Counted from the first letter of the stretch, positions 33,261 through 43,115 are shown. The stretch: DNA of 64,000 nucleotides from Novosphingobium pentaromativorans US6-1 (GCF_000767465.1 NZ_CP009291.1:2451001-2515000), one strand, 5' to 3'. Notes: generated by a model not told the origin, from the letters alone. Numbers and translations are program-made.

Positions 33261-34898
33261 TCAGGCGGCCAGCTGATCGGCAGGACCCGCAACGCGATCC
33301 TCGCCAAGCAGAATTGCGGCTGCTTTCTCTCCGATCATGATCGACGGTGCATTGGTGTGCCCGCCCACAATGACCGGCATGATCGACGCATCGGCTACGC
33401 GCAAACCCTCGACGCCGCGAACGCGCAGCTGGGGGTCGACCACGGCGCGATCATCGGTCCCCATGCTGCAACTGCTGGTGGGATGGTGTGCGGTGCCCAC
33501 GTTGGCGCGGATGAAGGTGTCGAGTTCGGCATCGCTGGTCGCATCGGCGCCGGGCCGCAGCTCTTCGCCGATCAAGGCGTCCAGCGGAGCCTGGCGCATC
33601 AACGCACGCTGCCAGCGAATTCCGCCGCGCAGCAAGGCAAGATCGCTGGGCTCTGCGAGCAGGTTACAGCATATGCGGGGCGCGTCGCGCGGGTCGTTGG
33701 AGCGCAGTTTCACCCAGCCGCGGCTCTCCGGGCGCAGGATGATGCTCGACGCCGTGAACACCGGCCCGCGGCCGGCGACGATACCCGGGAACCACACCCG
33801 GGCGTCCATTGCGGTCGGCACGAAGAGCGCTTCCATGTCTGGCCGCTCAAGCCCTTCGCGTGACTTGTAGAATGCCATTGCCGTAAGCGGCAGCGTCGCC
33901 GGAATGCCATTACCCGTGAGCTTCCAGCGCAGCACCGAACGTGCGATCCGATCGAAGCGGATCTCGCGTTCGAAGTCCATTTGCCCGCGCGGCTTGAACA
34001 ATGAATGGATCGAGGGGTGCTCCTGGAGGTTCTGTCCTACACCGCTCAGGTCGACGCGCACGTCTATGCCCATTTCGCGCAGATGCTCGGCGGGACCTAT
34101 GCCGGACAACATGAGCAACTGCGGCGAGTTGTAGGCGCCGCCCGACAAGACGACCTCCCGCTGGGCGCGCGCCTGAACAATCGCACCGTCCTGGAGGAAT
34201 TCGACGCCGACTGCGCGATTGCCTTCGAAGAGGATTCGCGTCGCGTGGGCATTTGTTGCGATGTGAAGATTGGGGCGATCCCCCACCGGATCGAGATAGC
34301 GTTTCGCGGTGCTGGCGCGGCGCCCCTTGTGAATCGAGAAATCGGGCAGGCCGAAACCTTCGGGCAGATCGGCTTCGAAATCGTCGTTGATGCGATGGCC
34401 CAACCGGCGCGCCGCCTCGGTCAGCGCGTGGAACAGCGCATTGTCGGTCGGATGCTTGCGGGTGCTGATCGGGCCGTTCGCGCCGTGCCGGGCACTTGCG
34501 CCGCGCCAGCTGTTTTCGAGGCGTTTGAAGTATGGGAGCACATCATCGAAGCTCCAGCCGCGATTACCCATCTGCGCCCATTGGTCGTAGTCGCGCGGAT
34601 CGCCGCGCGTGAACATCATGCCGTTGATCGATGACGAACCGCCGAGCACCTTGCCGCGAAAGACCGGAATCCGGCGGTTGTCTGCATAAGGTTCGGGATC
34701 CGTGGCATAGCCCCAGTTGATCTCGGGCCGACGCAGCAGCTGAAAGAAGGCGATCGGCATCGACATCAGCGCGTGGCGATCCGCGCCACCGGCTTCGAGC
34801 AGCAGCACGCGCATTTCGGGGCGCTCACTCAAACGGCTAGCGATTACGGCGCCTGCCGATCCCGCCCCGACGACGATAAAGTCGAATTCATCCGCCAT
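33261..34898 (-). CDS. GMC-family FAD alcohol oxidoreductase (choline dehydrogenase-like)
   Basis: 545 residues, full length. FAD-binding FIVVGAGSAGAVIASRLSE at the N terminus, the GMC motifs GGSSSINGMMFTRG and SGGAYNSPQLLMLSGIGP, and the C-terminal active-site pair AHHPTSSCSMG and VIVGGHTNAPSIMIGEKA. It oxidises an alcohol to an aldehyde; in this cluster the substrate may be a benzylic or side-chain alcohol. Start at ATG 34898; the frame extends upstream into the AraC/GMC intergenic region without coding features. Divergent from the AraC regulator. Confidence 0.92.
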   Translation of the reverse strand: MADEFDFIVVGAGSAGAVIASRLSERPEMRVLLLEAGGADRHALMSMPIAFFQLLRRPEINWGYATDPEPYADNRRIPVFRGKVLGGSSSINGMMFTRGDPRDYDQWAQMGNRGWSFDDVLPYFKRLENSWRGASARHGANGPISTRKHPTDNALFHALTEAARRLGHRINDDFEADLPEGFGLPDFSIHKGRRASTAKRYLDPVGDRPNLHIATNAHATRILFEGNRAVGVEFLQDGAIVQARAQREVVLSGGAYNSPQLLMLSGIGPAEHLREMGIDVRVDLSGVGQNLQEHPSIHSLFKPRGQMDFEREIRFDRIARSVLRWKLTGNGIPATLPLTAMAFYKSREGLERPDMEALFVPTAMDARVWFPGIVAGRGPVFTASSIILRPESRGWVKLRSNDPRDAPRICCNLLAEPSDLALLRGGIRWQRALMRQAPLDALIGEELRPGADATSDAELDTFIRANVGTAHHPTSSCSMGTDDRAVVDPQLRVRGVEGLRVADASIMPVIVGGHTNAPSIMIGEKAAAILLGEDRVAGPADQLAA

Positions 34899-35198
34899 CC
34901 GCCATCCTTTTCCCTTGAATGTCTGTGTGTAACGTGTGGCAGGGCCGGTATCGATGCAAACGGCAAAAGCCCCGGTTGCGCGCTCGGCAAACACCGCGGT
35001 ACGCTCCCGGTAAAGTCATGACCAAGGTCTGCGTTATCGTCTTTGCTCGGATGTGAAGCCGTGCGCACGCAACCGGCCGCTTCGGAAACGGCGGTAGATG
35101 TGGGGCAGACCTGTCTTTACACGGGACAGTCCTGTTTCGATAAGACGATGGCCGGCGATGCCGCGGAGTCAGGGCGTCGCGACACGAGGGAGAGGACC
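34899..35198. promoter_or_regulatory. divergent control region between GMC gene and araC-type gene
   Basis: 300 bases without a gene. It holds a direct repeat CCTGTxTT at 35110-35117 and 35131-35138, 21 bases (two helical turns) apart, with an overlapping inverted pair CTGTC/GACAG (35111-35115, 35125-35129). Direct repeats two turns apart are typical AraC-family sites. The rest shows nothing recognisable. Confidence 0.35.
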
Positions 35199-36224
35199 AT
35201 GACGAAGCATCCATCGCCCCGCAGGCGCCCCCGCGATTTGCCGGGCGAAGATTGTGCCGGGCTGCCAGGTTCGCGCGCGCGGGTGCATCGCTTCCTTGCC
35301 CGCTTCAGCCCATCGGAAATGCAGGTCATGCGCAGTGAGCCGACGGCATATAGTCCCACGCTCAGCGTCGATGTGATCCGCTTCATCGCAGGCGAGGCGG
35401 CGTCGCTCACTTTCACTTGCCCACGCTACGACCACCCTGCCGATTGCGTGAAGGTCATCGTTCAGACATTGGGTTCCTGCACGCTGAAATCGCGCATGAG
35501 CGAAGTGACGATCGGTCCGTCCGAATGGACACTGCACGATTTTTCGCGGGAGCTGGAAGTCAATCATACGCCGGATTCCGAGCAGGTTCTGCTGTTGTTT
35601 CCCGCGGACTTCTTCTTTCGCAAACAGACATTGGCGGCCGGTGCCGATCTCGTCCGGATGGGCGGTGAGCCGGGTGTGGCGCGATTGGCCGGCGGCTTCG
35701 TCCGGTTGCTGCAGCGTGACTGGGGGGCGCTCAACTTCGCCGATCAGACCGATCTGATCGAGAACGCCGCGCAACTGATCCAATTGGCGCTGAGCGAGCA
35801 GGCAGCTGCACGGCAAGTGGAGACGATGCAGGAAACCCTGCGCGAGCGCATCAAGGCATATATCGCACGTAATCTTCGAGACAATCAGCTCTCGATCGAA
35901 AAGATCGCGGATGCTCTGGGGTGCACCAAGCGCTATCTCCACAAGGTCTTCCAGGACGACGAGCAGACCATCAACGCCTACATCTGGGACTTGCGCCTTC
36001 GGCACTGCGTCGACGAACTTTGCGATCCGAACAAGGGGGACGTCTCCATCACCCAGATCGCTTTTTCGTGGGGCTTCAACAACTCGGCGCACTTCTCGCG
36101 CATGTTCCGTGAGCGTCACGGCATGTCCGCGCGGCTTTTTCGGCAGATGTCGCTATCGCCGAAGTCGCCGCCGGCAGGGCACAGCGTCCTGCTCGGCGAT
36201 ACCGGCAGCTCCGGCGCACCCTGA
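35199..36224 (+). CDS. AraC-family transcriptional regulator
   Basis: 341 residues. The N-terminal about 200 residues resemble the AraC-binding-like (NahR/FeaR-type) domain; the C-terminal about 100 form two helix-turn-helix units: NQLSIEKIADALGCTKRYLHKVF and DVSITQIAFSWGFNNSAHFSRMF. ATG 35199 follows GAGGGAGAGGA. Likely activator of the divergent GMC-DUF3237 unit or of the dioxygenase operon downstream. Confidence 0.9.
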   Translation: MTKHPSPRRRPRDLPGEDCAGLPGSRARVHRFLARFSPSEMQVMRSEPTAYSPTLSVDVIRFIAGEAASLTFTCPRYDHPADCVKVIVQTLGSCTLKSRMSEVTIGPSEWTLHDFSRELEVNHTPDSEQVLLLFPADFFFRKQTLAAGADLVRMGGEPGVARLAGGFVRLLQRDWGALNFADQTDLIENAAQLIQLALSEQAAARQVETMQETLRERIKAYIARNLRDNQLSIEKIADALGCTKRYLHKVFQDDEQTINAYIWDLRLRHCVDELCDPNKGDVSITQIAFSWGFNNSAHFSRMFRERHGMSARLFRQMSLSPKSPPAGHSVLLGDTGSSGAP

Positions 36225-36786
36225 TCAATGCCCACGGGAATACCGGGCGGGATCCTTGCATGGCCGTCCAGTTACTTGGGCAAGCAATACGTACGCAGCG
36301 AGCGCGCGCCGGTTCCATGCAGAGTGGCGACAGGAGCTGGCTTGCGATGAGCAACTCCTTCACCGGTCGCAAGATGCGCCAGTAGACCCGGTCCACCGTC
36401 GATTTGGGAAGGTGCCGGGGTGAGGCGGCACGATTATTCGGTCGGGGGCATTTGTGCTTCGTGCGAGATGTCCATGAAACATAGCCTGCGATCCACTTTG
36501 CCGAGGGCGAACCGGGCTGTTTGCCCATAGGGAAGCTGCAGGCGCGTACCCTCCATTATGCGCAGGTTGGTGTCCCTTCTGGCTTCGCTCCGGCTTCTGC
36601 TCTCGTGATTGACTCGCTCAAAGCTGGATAATAGTTCTGACATAAGAACAATATCTATCAAACTTGGGGCTGCGGGCATTTGCCGTTTGCCGCGCGTTGA
36701 AGGGAGAGGGGGCGTGCGGCGCTTCAGCTGCGCTCGAACGATCCCGGCTGCCGCTCGTACGCCTATATCTTGGAGCACTTCTTCGC
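36225..36786. other. 562-bp gap upstream of the cleavage dioxygenase operon
   Basis: Holds a palindrome at 36634-36649 and a doubtful minus-strand frame at 36434-36643 (69 codons; LRIMEGTRLQLPYGQTARFA has a faint PilZ-like look). The frame's start overlaps the palindrome and there is no ribosome site, so I do not call it a gene. Nothing else is seen in 36225-36433. Confidence 0.5.
36634..36649. promoter_or_regulatory. palindrome GTTCT-N6-AGAAC upstream of the dioxygenase operon
   Basis: GTTCT, GACATA, AGAAC: perfect 5-bp arms about 140 bases upstream of the dioxygenase start. A candidate operator of an unassigned regulator. Confidence 0.35.
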
Positions 36787-38274
36787 ATGGCTCAGACTAG
36801 CGACTTCTTCGCCCCCCAGGCATTCGAGGCGGACGTTATCGACTGTCAGGTGGAAGGCACCATCCCCGATGGGCTGAACGGCGCATTCGTTCGCGTGGGC
36901 GGCGACTGGGCCTATCCACCCAAGCACGCCGACGATTCGCCGTTCAACCAGGACGGCTACATCAGCCGCTTCCGATTTCGTAACGGCCGCGTCGACTACA
37001 CGGGGCGGTGGATCGAGACCGAACGCTACCGCAACAATCGCGCCGCAGGGCGTCAGCTCTATGGCTATTACCGCAATCCCTATGACTGCGAGCCCGAGGT
37101 GGCGAACATCGACGAGCCGTGGCGCAACACGCTCGCAAACACGAATGTCGAAGTGAATGCTGGTCGGCTTTTCGCGCTCAAGGAAGATGCCCCCCCGACC
37201 GAGATCGATCCGGTGACGCTGAAGTCGAAGGGGCTTTTCACTTTTGGCGGCGATTATGGCAGTCAGACCTTCACCGCGCATCCCAAGGTCGATCCCGCGA
37301 CCGGTGAACTGATTACCTTCGGCTATGAGGCGACCGGCCTCGCCAGCGATGACCTCGTGCTTACCATCATCGACAGGGACGGGGCGATCACGCGCGAGAC
37401 GCGGTTGAAAGTCCCGTACGTGAGCATGATCCACGATTTTGCGATCACCGAGGGGCACGTGATCTTTCCCGTGTTCGGCTATGTTACTGATCTCGAGCGG
37501 CTGAAGGCGGGCAAGATCCACTGGACCTGGGACCGGGAGGCGCCGACCTGGTTCGGCATTCTTCCGCGCGACGGTGAGGCGAATGACCTGCGCTGGTTCA
37601 AGGGCCCGAACCGCGCGATTGTTCATACGTTCAATGCCTATACCCGCGGCGATACGGTGGTTCTCGACGCGCCGATCTTCGACAATAATCCCTTCCCCTT
37701 CTTCCCTTCTGCCGACGGTTCGGAATGGGATGCGCTGAAAAGCCGGGCGTTGATCCGGCGAATGATCTTCGACCTGAATTCGAAAGACGATGGCTATCGT
37801 GAGGAAATCCTGTTTCCCGACCTGCCGGTGATCGACCTGGGGCGTGTCGACGATCGGTTCATGGGACGCGAGACGCGCTATGCCTATACGTCGTTCAACG
37901 ATCCCGCCCAGCCGATCGACCGCGACCGGCTCGGCACTGGCGCGCGCCGCGTCATCAACAGCTATGGTGTGTTCGACATGCACGACCGGACGATGCGCTC
38001 CTTCTACGCCGGGCCGACACACGCCTTGCAGGAAGTCACTTTCGTGCCGCGCGCAGCCGATGCCGATGAGGGCGATGGCTGGCTGATCGGCACCGCGAGC
38101 AATTACGCCGAAATGCGCACCGAGCTGATCGTCGCCGATGCGCGGCGCCCGGATGAAGGTGCGATTGGCCGCGTGGTCCTGCCGTTCCGCGCCAATGTGC
38201 AGATCCACGGTCGCTGGTACAGCGACGCACAGCTCGACTTCGGACCGGATGCCGGGATGGAGTCGCAAAAATGA
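36787..38274 (+). CDS. carotenoid-cleavage/lignostilbene-type dioxygenase
   Basis: 495 residues of the RPE65/carotenoid oxygenase family, a seven-bladed propeller with non-heme Fe(II). The four iron-binding histidines are identifiable in TFTAHPKVD (about 170), SMIHDFAI (about 220), AIVHTFNAY (about 285) and VQIHGRWY (about 482). These enzymes split an alkene with O2 to two carbonyls; in sphingomonads relatives cleave lignostilbenes, isoeugenol or apocarotenoids. Two in-frame genes follow with an ATGA overlap and a 4-base gap, forming an operon. ATG 36787 matches the usual family N terminus. Confidence 0.92.
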   Translation: MAQTSDFFAPQAFEADVIDCQVEGTIPDGLNGAFVRVGGDWAYPPKHADDSPFNQDGYISRFRFRNGRVDYTGRWIETERYRNNRAAGRQLYGYYRNPYDCEPEVANIDEPWRNTLANTNVEVNAGRLFALKEDAPPTEIDPVTLKSKGLFTFGGDYGSQTFTAHPKVDPATGELITFGYEATGLASDDLVLTIIDRDGAITRETRLKVPYVSMIHDFAITEGHVIFPVFGYVTDLERLKAGKIHWTWDREAPTWFGILPRDGEANDLRWFKGPNRAIVHTFNAYTRGDTVVLDAPIFDNNPFPFFPSADGSEWDALKSRALIRRMIFDLNSKDDGYREEILFPDLPVIDLGRVDDRFMGRETRYAYTSFNDPAQPIDRDRLGTGARRVINSYGVFDMHDRTMRSFYAGPTHALQEVTFVPRAADADEGDGWLIGTASNYAEMRTELIVADARRPDEGAIGRVVLPFRANVQIHGRWYSDAQLDFGPDAGMESQK

Positions 38275-39137
38275 GCGATCCCGCAGCCCTGGAGGCAATC
38301 GCCGAACGCTATCGCGCAGCCTATCTCGCGCATGATCCGTCGCTGGCGCCGATTTCCCGCCACGCCCGGTTCAGCGAGAACAACGTCGCATTGCCCTTTC
38401 CCGACGGCACCTGGGATACGGTTGCCGAAGAGCTTGGCCCGGCACTGACGCTGGTCGACACCCGGCAGGACTCCATCGGAATTTTCACCGCGATCCGCAT
38501 GCACGACGTGACCGGCTATCTTGCAGTCCGGCTGGGAGTAGCGGAAGGTGAAATCGTCGAGATCGAGCATCTGTTCTCGACGCCGCGCAATCTCTCCGGT
38601 CCGCCCACGCCGATCGGTCCGGTTGAGGAATTCGCGCATGATCCGGATCTTGTGCGGCCCGTGGCGGCGGATGAACGGATGACGCGCGATGCACTGATTG
38701 CGGCCGCGAACGGCTATTTCGAAACGCTGCAGAACAATACCGGCGATATCCGCGGCACAGCCTTTTCGGCCGATTGCACGCGGATCGAGAACGGCAAATC
38801 CTATCCCGAAGTCGAAAAGCTGTTCCGCCTTGGCCGATATCGCTTCAACGAGCGGGTGCGCGACCGCGCATTCCTTGTGATCGACGAACCGCGCGGGCTG
38901 GTGATGGCCCGCGGCTTCATCGATCACAAGGGCGTAATGGACGACTATGCGCTCACGGATGGCACAGCGATGCGGTCGCTTTTCCGCGAGCCGCACAGTT
39001 GGTCGCTGCTTGAACTGTTCAAGGTAAAGGCCGGCCGAATCACGGCTGTCGAGGCGACCTTCATCGCTGTGCCCTATTACATGCCGTCGCCCTGGAATCC
39101 CGCCCAGCGGTGGCCGGCCCAGCCACATGAAGGATAG
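38271..39137 (+). CDS. NTF2-fold protein with two repeats (possible isomerase/hydratase)
   Basis: 288 residues, about twice an NTF2 domain. First part: ALEAIAERYRAAYLAHDPS and ENNVALPFPDGTWDTV; second: ALIAAANGYFETLQNNTG with DCTRIENGKSYP, then RAFLVIDEPRGLVMARGFIDHKG and WSLLELFKVKAGRITAVEA. The pattern fits the SnoaL-like/DUF8021 group seen beside carotenoid oxygenases and steroid-degrading genes. No active residues can be assigned. Start overlaps the dioxygenase stop as ATGA. Confidence 0.75.
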   Translation: MSDPAALEAIAERYRAAYLAHDPSLAPISRHARFSENNVALPFPDGTWDTVAEELGPALTLVDTRQDSIGIFTAIRMHDVTGYLAVRLGVAEGEIVEIEHLFSTPRNLSGPPTPIGPVEEFAHDPDLVRPVAADERMTRDALIAAANGYFETLQNNTGDIRGTAFSADCTRIENGKSYPEVEKLFRLGRYRFNERVRDRAFLVIDEPRGLVMARGFIDHKGVMDDYALTDGTAMRSLFREPHSWSLLELFKVKAGRITAVEATFIAVPYYMPSPWNPAQRWPAQPHEG

Positions 39138-39141
39138 CATC

Positions 39142-39939
39142 ATGCCGATCATCGCAAGCGGCGATTGCCGTCTCAATGTCCTCGTGGAAGGTCCGGCAGA
39201 CGGACCGCCGATCCTGTTGGCGCATTATCTGGGCGGACGGCTCGAAACCTTCGAAGGGCAGATGCCCGCGCTCGCAGGGCGCCGCGTAATTCGTTTCGAT
39301 ATGCGCGGCCACGGCGCAAGTGATGCGCCCGAAGGGGACTATTCGGTCGAGATGCTGGGGCGCGACGTGCTGGCCATCCTCGACGCGCTCAACGTCGAGC
39401 GCGTGGACTTCCTCGGCGTGTCGCTAGGTGGCATTGTTGGCATTTGGTTCGCCGCCGAACATCCCGAGCGGATCGGTCGGCTCATACTTGCCAACACGTC
39501 TGCATATCTGCCCAACAAGGACATGTGGAGGGCACTGGCGGATCAGGCGCGGGACGAAGGGCTGGACCAGATCGCGCGCAGTATGCTTGCCGGCTGGCTG
39601 AGTGCAGGGTTTCGGGAGAGCGAGGCTGCCGAAGTCGACACGCTCGTGCGACACATGGCCATGATGCCGGTTCGCGGTTATCGCGGTAATGTTGCAGTGC
39701 TGCGCGATGTCGATCTGCGCGGCTCTCTCGCGCGTATCGCGGCGCCCACGCTTGTGATCGGAGGAGAGGAAGACGGCCCGAGAAGCGCTTCTGTGCCGAT
39801 CCTTACCCAGGGGGTGCAGCACGGACGCAGCGCAATGATGCCGGGGGCCGCCCATTTGTCGCACATCGAGGCCCCCGGGGCGTTCAACGCCGCCATGGTC
39901 GCGCATCTTGAACGTCACCCGGGCGACGATCGAACGTAA
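39142..39939 (+). CDS. alpha/beta hydrolase (3-oxoadipate enol-lactonase-like)
   Basis: 265 residues. Oxyanion segment ILLAHYLGG, VIRFDMRGHGASDAP, nucleophile elbow FLGVSLGGIVG (Ser about 93), acid in VIGGEEDGP and His in PGAAHLSHIE. Similar to PcaD-type enol-lactonases and ring-fission product hydrolases. ATG 39142 is chosen (AAGGA nine bases before); ATG 39127 would overlap the previous gene. Its 3' end overlaps the convergent marR-type gene by 25 bases. Confidence 0.88.
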   Translation: MPIIASGDCRLNVLVEGPADGPPILLAHYLGGRLETFEGQMPALAGRRVIRFDMRGHGASDAPEGDYSVEMLGRDVLAILDALNVERVDFLGVSLGGIVGIWFAAEHPERIGRLILANTSAYLPNKDMWRALADQARDEGLDQIARSMLAGWLSAGFRESEAAEVDTLVRHMAMMPVRGYRGNVAVLRDVDLRGSLARIAAPTLVIGGEEDGPRSASVPILTQGVQHGRSAMMPGAAHLSHIEAPGAFNAAMVAHLERHPGDDRT

Positions 39940-40463
39940 AGCGCGAGAAGTCTCATAAGCTCGGCGGCGTCCTGCACGCCCATGGCTTCTTCGATTTGTG
40001 CCTGCAGTGCCTGGTGTCCCTCCGCCAGTTCGGCGGTGAACCTCTCGCCTTCGGACGTCAGCCAAAGGTGTCGCGCTCGCCGGTCGCGCGTGCCCGCAGT
40101 GCGGTCAAGCAGGCCACGACCGGAGAGGGCATCGATCAGCGGCACCAGATTGTTGGGCGTGATCCCGAGTAATTGGCCAAGCGCCGAGGGTTGGCAACCG
40201 GGATTGCGCCGCACCGACATCAGGATTGCATAATGGACTGCTGTGATGCCGCGCGAGCCAAATCTTGCGGTGAACAGCGCGTCGGCAACCGTGACCGCGC
40301 GGCGCAGGCGAAAGCCAATGGCCAGATCGAGCTCCGCCGGAAGCGCGAGTTCCGAGCTGCCCTGGGCGGTTTGATCCAGCCTGGTTTCTTCCCCTTTGGT
40401 CGCCGGTCTGTCGGCATTGCAGTCGAGCGTGCGCCCGGGGCCGGAACGGGAAGGCTGGTCCAT
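39915..40463 (-). CDS. MarR-family regulator
   Basis: 182 residues. After about 40 variable residues: GFRLRRAVTVADALFTARFG, GITAVHYAILMSVRRNPGCQ, the recognition region PSALGQLLGITPNNLVPLIDAL, and the wing RDRRARHLWLTSEGERF. MarR proteins usually repress catabolic genes and sense an aromatic ligand. It is divergent from the TonB receptor gene, with two overlapping ATTCC-N8-GGAAT sites between them. Confidence 0.9.
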   Translation of the reverse strand: MDQPSRSGPGRTLDCNADRPATKGEETRLDQTAQGSSELALPAELDLAIGFRLRRAVTVADALFTARFGSRGITAVHYAILMSVRRNPGCQPSALGQLLGITPNNLVPLIDALSGRGLLDRTAGTRDRRARHLWLTSEGERFTAELAEGHQALQAQIEEAMGVQDAAELMRLLALYVRSSPG

Positions 40464-40580
40464 TACCGCGAATTGGCCTTTGCGTGCGTCATTGTCCAGT
40501 GCGGGCCCAAGCTCCGGTCTTGGGCGCAATTCGGGATGACGAGAAAATTCGCGCAAAAATCCGATTGCAGATCCCTCTTT

Positions 40581-40605
40581 ATTCCGTATTCTGGGAAATA
40601 GGAAT
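40581..40605. promoter_or_regulatory. shared operator, two overlapping copies (marR/TonB receptor)
   Basis: ATTCC-N8-GGAAA at 40581-40598 and ATTCT-N8-GGAAT at 40588-40605, each one mismatch from ATTCC-N8-GGAAT. They lie 36-60 bases upstream of the TonB receptor start. Confidence 0.6.
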
Positions 40606-40640
40606 TAATGACCGATTAGAGTCGTGACATGGGAGGAAAT

Positions 40641-43115
40641 ATGAAGGGATTGCTCTTTTGCAGCGCAGCGGTGGGTGCGCTGTTTGCTACCGCCCCGGCT
40701 CTGGCGCAGGACAGCGGCGCGGCGGGGGCTGCCCCGTCCAGGCAGGCGGGAAATGCAGCAGGCGTCACCCTGGATGCGAACCAGCTCGCCGAGATCATCG
40801 TGACCGCGCAGCGCGTAGAAGAAAACAGCCAGCGCATCCCTCTGGCGCTCGATGTGATCGACTCGGGTGAACTGACGCGTCAGAACGTGGTGCGCGCCGA
40901 GGATCTTTCGAGGACTTCTACGGCGCTTTCTGCTTCGAGCAGCGGAGGGCCGACAGCTATCTTCTATGTCCGCGGCGTCGGCAACGGCACCGTGAATGCC
41001 TATTCGGATCCGGCGATCGCCTTCAACTACGACGGTGTCTACATCGGGCGTCCCAGTTCCACCTCCGGCATGTTCTATGACCTTCAGCGCGTCGAACTGC
41101 TCAAGGGGCCGCAAGGAACGCTGTATGGCCGCAATGCGACGGCAGGCGCCATCAACGTGATTCCCAAGCGGCCCCAGATCGGCGAGCTCTCGGGCGAGAT
41201 CACTGCAGGCTATGGAAATTACGACTGGTATAGCGGCCAGGCGGCTCTCAACGTGCCGATCGGCGATCGCGGAGCATTTCGTCTCTCCGGGACGGTTTCC
41301 AATCACGACGGCTTTCAGAAGGACGGCACCGGCAGCCAAAACGAATATGGCGCCCGTGCGCAGGTCTATGCGGAGCTCACGGAAGCATTGAATGTCAGGG
41401 TCGCTGCCGATTACGCGCATCAGGGCGGTTCGAGCAGCAGCGGCTACTACATCGGTGCAATCAACCCCACCTTCGGGCCCGGCGGCTTTACCGGCTACCA
41501 GTTCGTCCCATCGGGCTTCGGCCCTGGTGAGGGCGTACATACTCCCGCAGCGGAAGCCTATCTCGCCTCGCGTTTTTCGACCCAGTTGGGACGCGCGGGC
41601 GCAACGCTTTCAAGCTATCCGTACAACGACAACGACTATTGGGGCGTGACCGCCGAGATCAACTGGTCGACCGATGCGGGAACTCTGACGGTGCAGCCCG
41701 CGTATCGCGAAGCATCTCTGGATTATCAGTTCACGAACTCGATGCGGGCAGGATTTTCGCAGGAGAAGGACCAGCAGACCAGCGTCGAGGCACGATGGGC
41801 GGGTGATATCGGCACATCGGTCGATTATCTGCTTGGTGCGATCTATTTCAACGAGGCGATCGATGCGCGGGCGATCTATAACCAGCTGTCGCTGATCCCG
41901 TTTCAGGCGTTCAGTTCGAAGACCGAATCCTACGCCGGCTTCGGCAAGGTGACGGTGCATCCGGTCGAAGGACTCAGCCTGACTGCAGGTGGCCGCTATA
42001 CGTCGGACCGCAAGCGTTTCGATGGAGACGCCACCGTCTATCTGCCGTTCTGTGGCAATCCCGCGCCGCCGCAGGACTTCTGCCCCAATCTGCCCTTCAC
42101 CCCGCTGCTCTACAACCAGGCGGATTTCGAGAGCTTCTATCAAACGCGCGGAATACCGGTCACGCCCGTGCCGCTCTACGTGTTGCCGGGCTACGTTGAC
42201 GGCACGCCTTTCGTTCTCAGGGCGCCGATGTCGATAGATTCGGCATTGCATAACGACAAGTTCACATACCGCCTGGCCGCGCAGTACGATTTCACGCCGA
42301 GCAACATGGTCTATGCGAGCTTCGAGACAGGCTATCACGCAGGCGGTTTTTCGTTCGCGCGCGGCCTGGAGAGTTACGAGCCGGAGTCGATCGATGCCTA
42401 TACCATCGGTTCGAAGAACCGCTTTTTCGGTCGTAAGCTTCAGCTGAACCTCGAGGCTTTCCTCTGGAAATACAAGAACCAGCAGTTCAGCCAATATGGT
42501 TATGACCTGGGTAATCCACCCTCTACGGTTTATCTGACGCGCAACATTGGCAACAGCACCATCAAGGGTCTCGACCTGGATGTCGAGTGGCTGGCTACGC
42601 CAACCACGCTGCTGCAGGCGAACGTCCAGTATCTGGACACGAAATACGACAGCTTTGTTTACTTCACACCGAACCAGGGGCTGCCGCCGATCACCAGTTG
42701 CCCCTATGCGCCGACCACCCAGAATACCGCCTCGGGCACGATTTCGGTTTTCAAGGTCGATTGCTCCGGGTTTCCGGCATTCAACTCGCCGAAATGGGCG
42801 TTCAACGTGAACGCACGGCAGACTGTGCCACTGGGCAAGGTCAAGTTCGTGCTCGAAGCAGGCACGCGTTATCGCGCCGGAACCTGGGTCGCCGCAGACT
42901 ATCCCACCTACACCCGTGCGAGCGCCAATTTCGTGTCGAATGCGTCGATTACATTGGCCAGCGAAGACAATCGCTGGTTCGTCACGGCGTATATTCTCAA
43001 CATCGAGGACGAACGCCGGCTGGCTGCGGTGCAGAACAATTCTGCCGCCTCGCTGGCGGCCGGCGGAACCGAGCAGCCGCGCACCTACGGTATCCGTGTG
43101 GGCAGCAAGTTCTGA
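40641..43115 (+). CDS. TonB-dependent outer-membrane receptor
   Basis: 824 residues from ATG 40641, directly after GGGAGGAAAT. Signal peptide GLLFCSAAVGALFATAPALA; TonB box about AEIIVTAQR; plug domain with PTAIFYVRGVGNG and RVELLKGPQGTLYGRNATAG; a 22-strand barrel ending in the expected terminal Phe (RVGSKF). No N-terminal STN domain. In sphingomonads such receptors import aromatic and other large substrates across the outer membrane. First gene of the TonB-VOC-monooxygenase-FAH group. Confidence 0.94.
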   Translation: MKGLLFCSAAVGALFATAPALAQDSGAAGAAPSRQAGNAAGVTLDANQLAEIIVTAQRVEENSQRIPLALDVIDSGELTRQNVVRAEDLSRTSTALSASSSGGPTAIFYVRGVGNGTVNAYSDPAIAFNYDGVYIGRPSSTSGMFYDLQRVELLKGPQGTLYGRNATAGAINVIPKRPQIGELSGEITAGYGNYDWYSGQAALNVPIGDRGAFRLSGTVSNHDGFQKDGTGSQNEYGARAQVYAELTEALNVRVAADYAHQGGSSSSGYYIGAINPTFGPGGFTGYQFVPSGFGPGEGVHTPAAEAYLASRFSTQLGRAGATLSSYPYNDNDYWGVTAEINWSTDAGTLTVQPAYREASLDYQFTNSMRAGFSQEKDQQTSVEARWAGDIGTSVDYLLGAIYFNEAIDARAIYNQLSLIPFQAFSSKTESYAGFGKVTVHPVEGLSLTAGGRYTSDRKRFDGDATVYLPFCGNPAPPQDFCPNLPFTPLLYNQADFESFYQTRGIPVTPVPLYVLPGYVDGTPFVLRAPMSIDSALHNDKFTYRLAAQYDFTPSNMVYASFETGYHAGGFSFARGLESYEPESIDAYTIGSKNRFFGRKLQLNLEAFLWKYKNQQFSQYGYDLGNPPSTVYLTRNIGNSTIKGLDLDVEWLATPTTLLQANVQYLDTKYDSFVYFTPNQGLPPITSCPYAPTTQNTASGTISVFKVDCSGFPAFNSPKWAFNVNARQTVPLGKVKFVLEAGTRYRAGTWVAADYPTYTRASANFVSNASITLASEDNRWFVTAYILNIEDERRLAAVQNNSAASLAAGGTEQPRTYGIRVGSKF

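Noticed and set aside
36434..36643. Small minus-strand gene with faint PilZ-like look
   Set aside because: No ribosome site, start lies in a palindrome, and the similarity is too weak.
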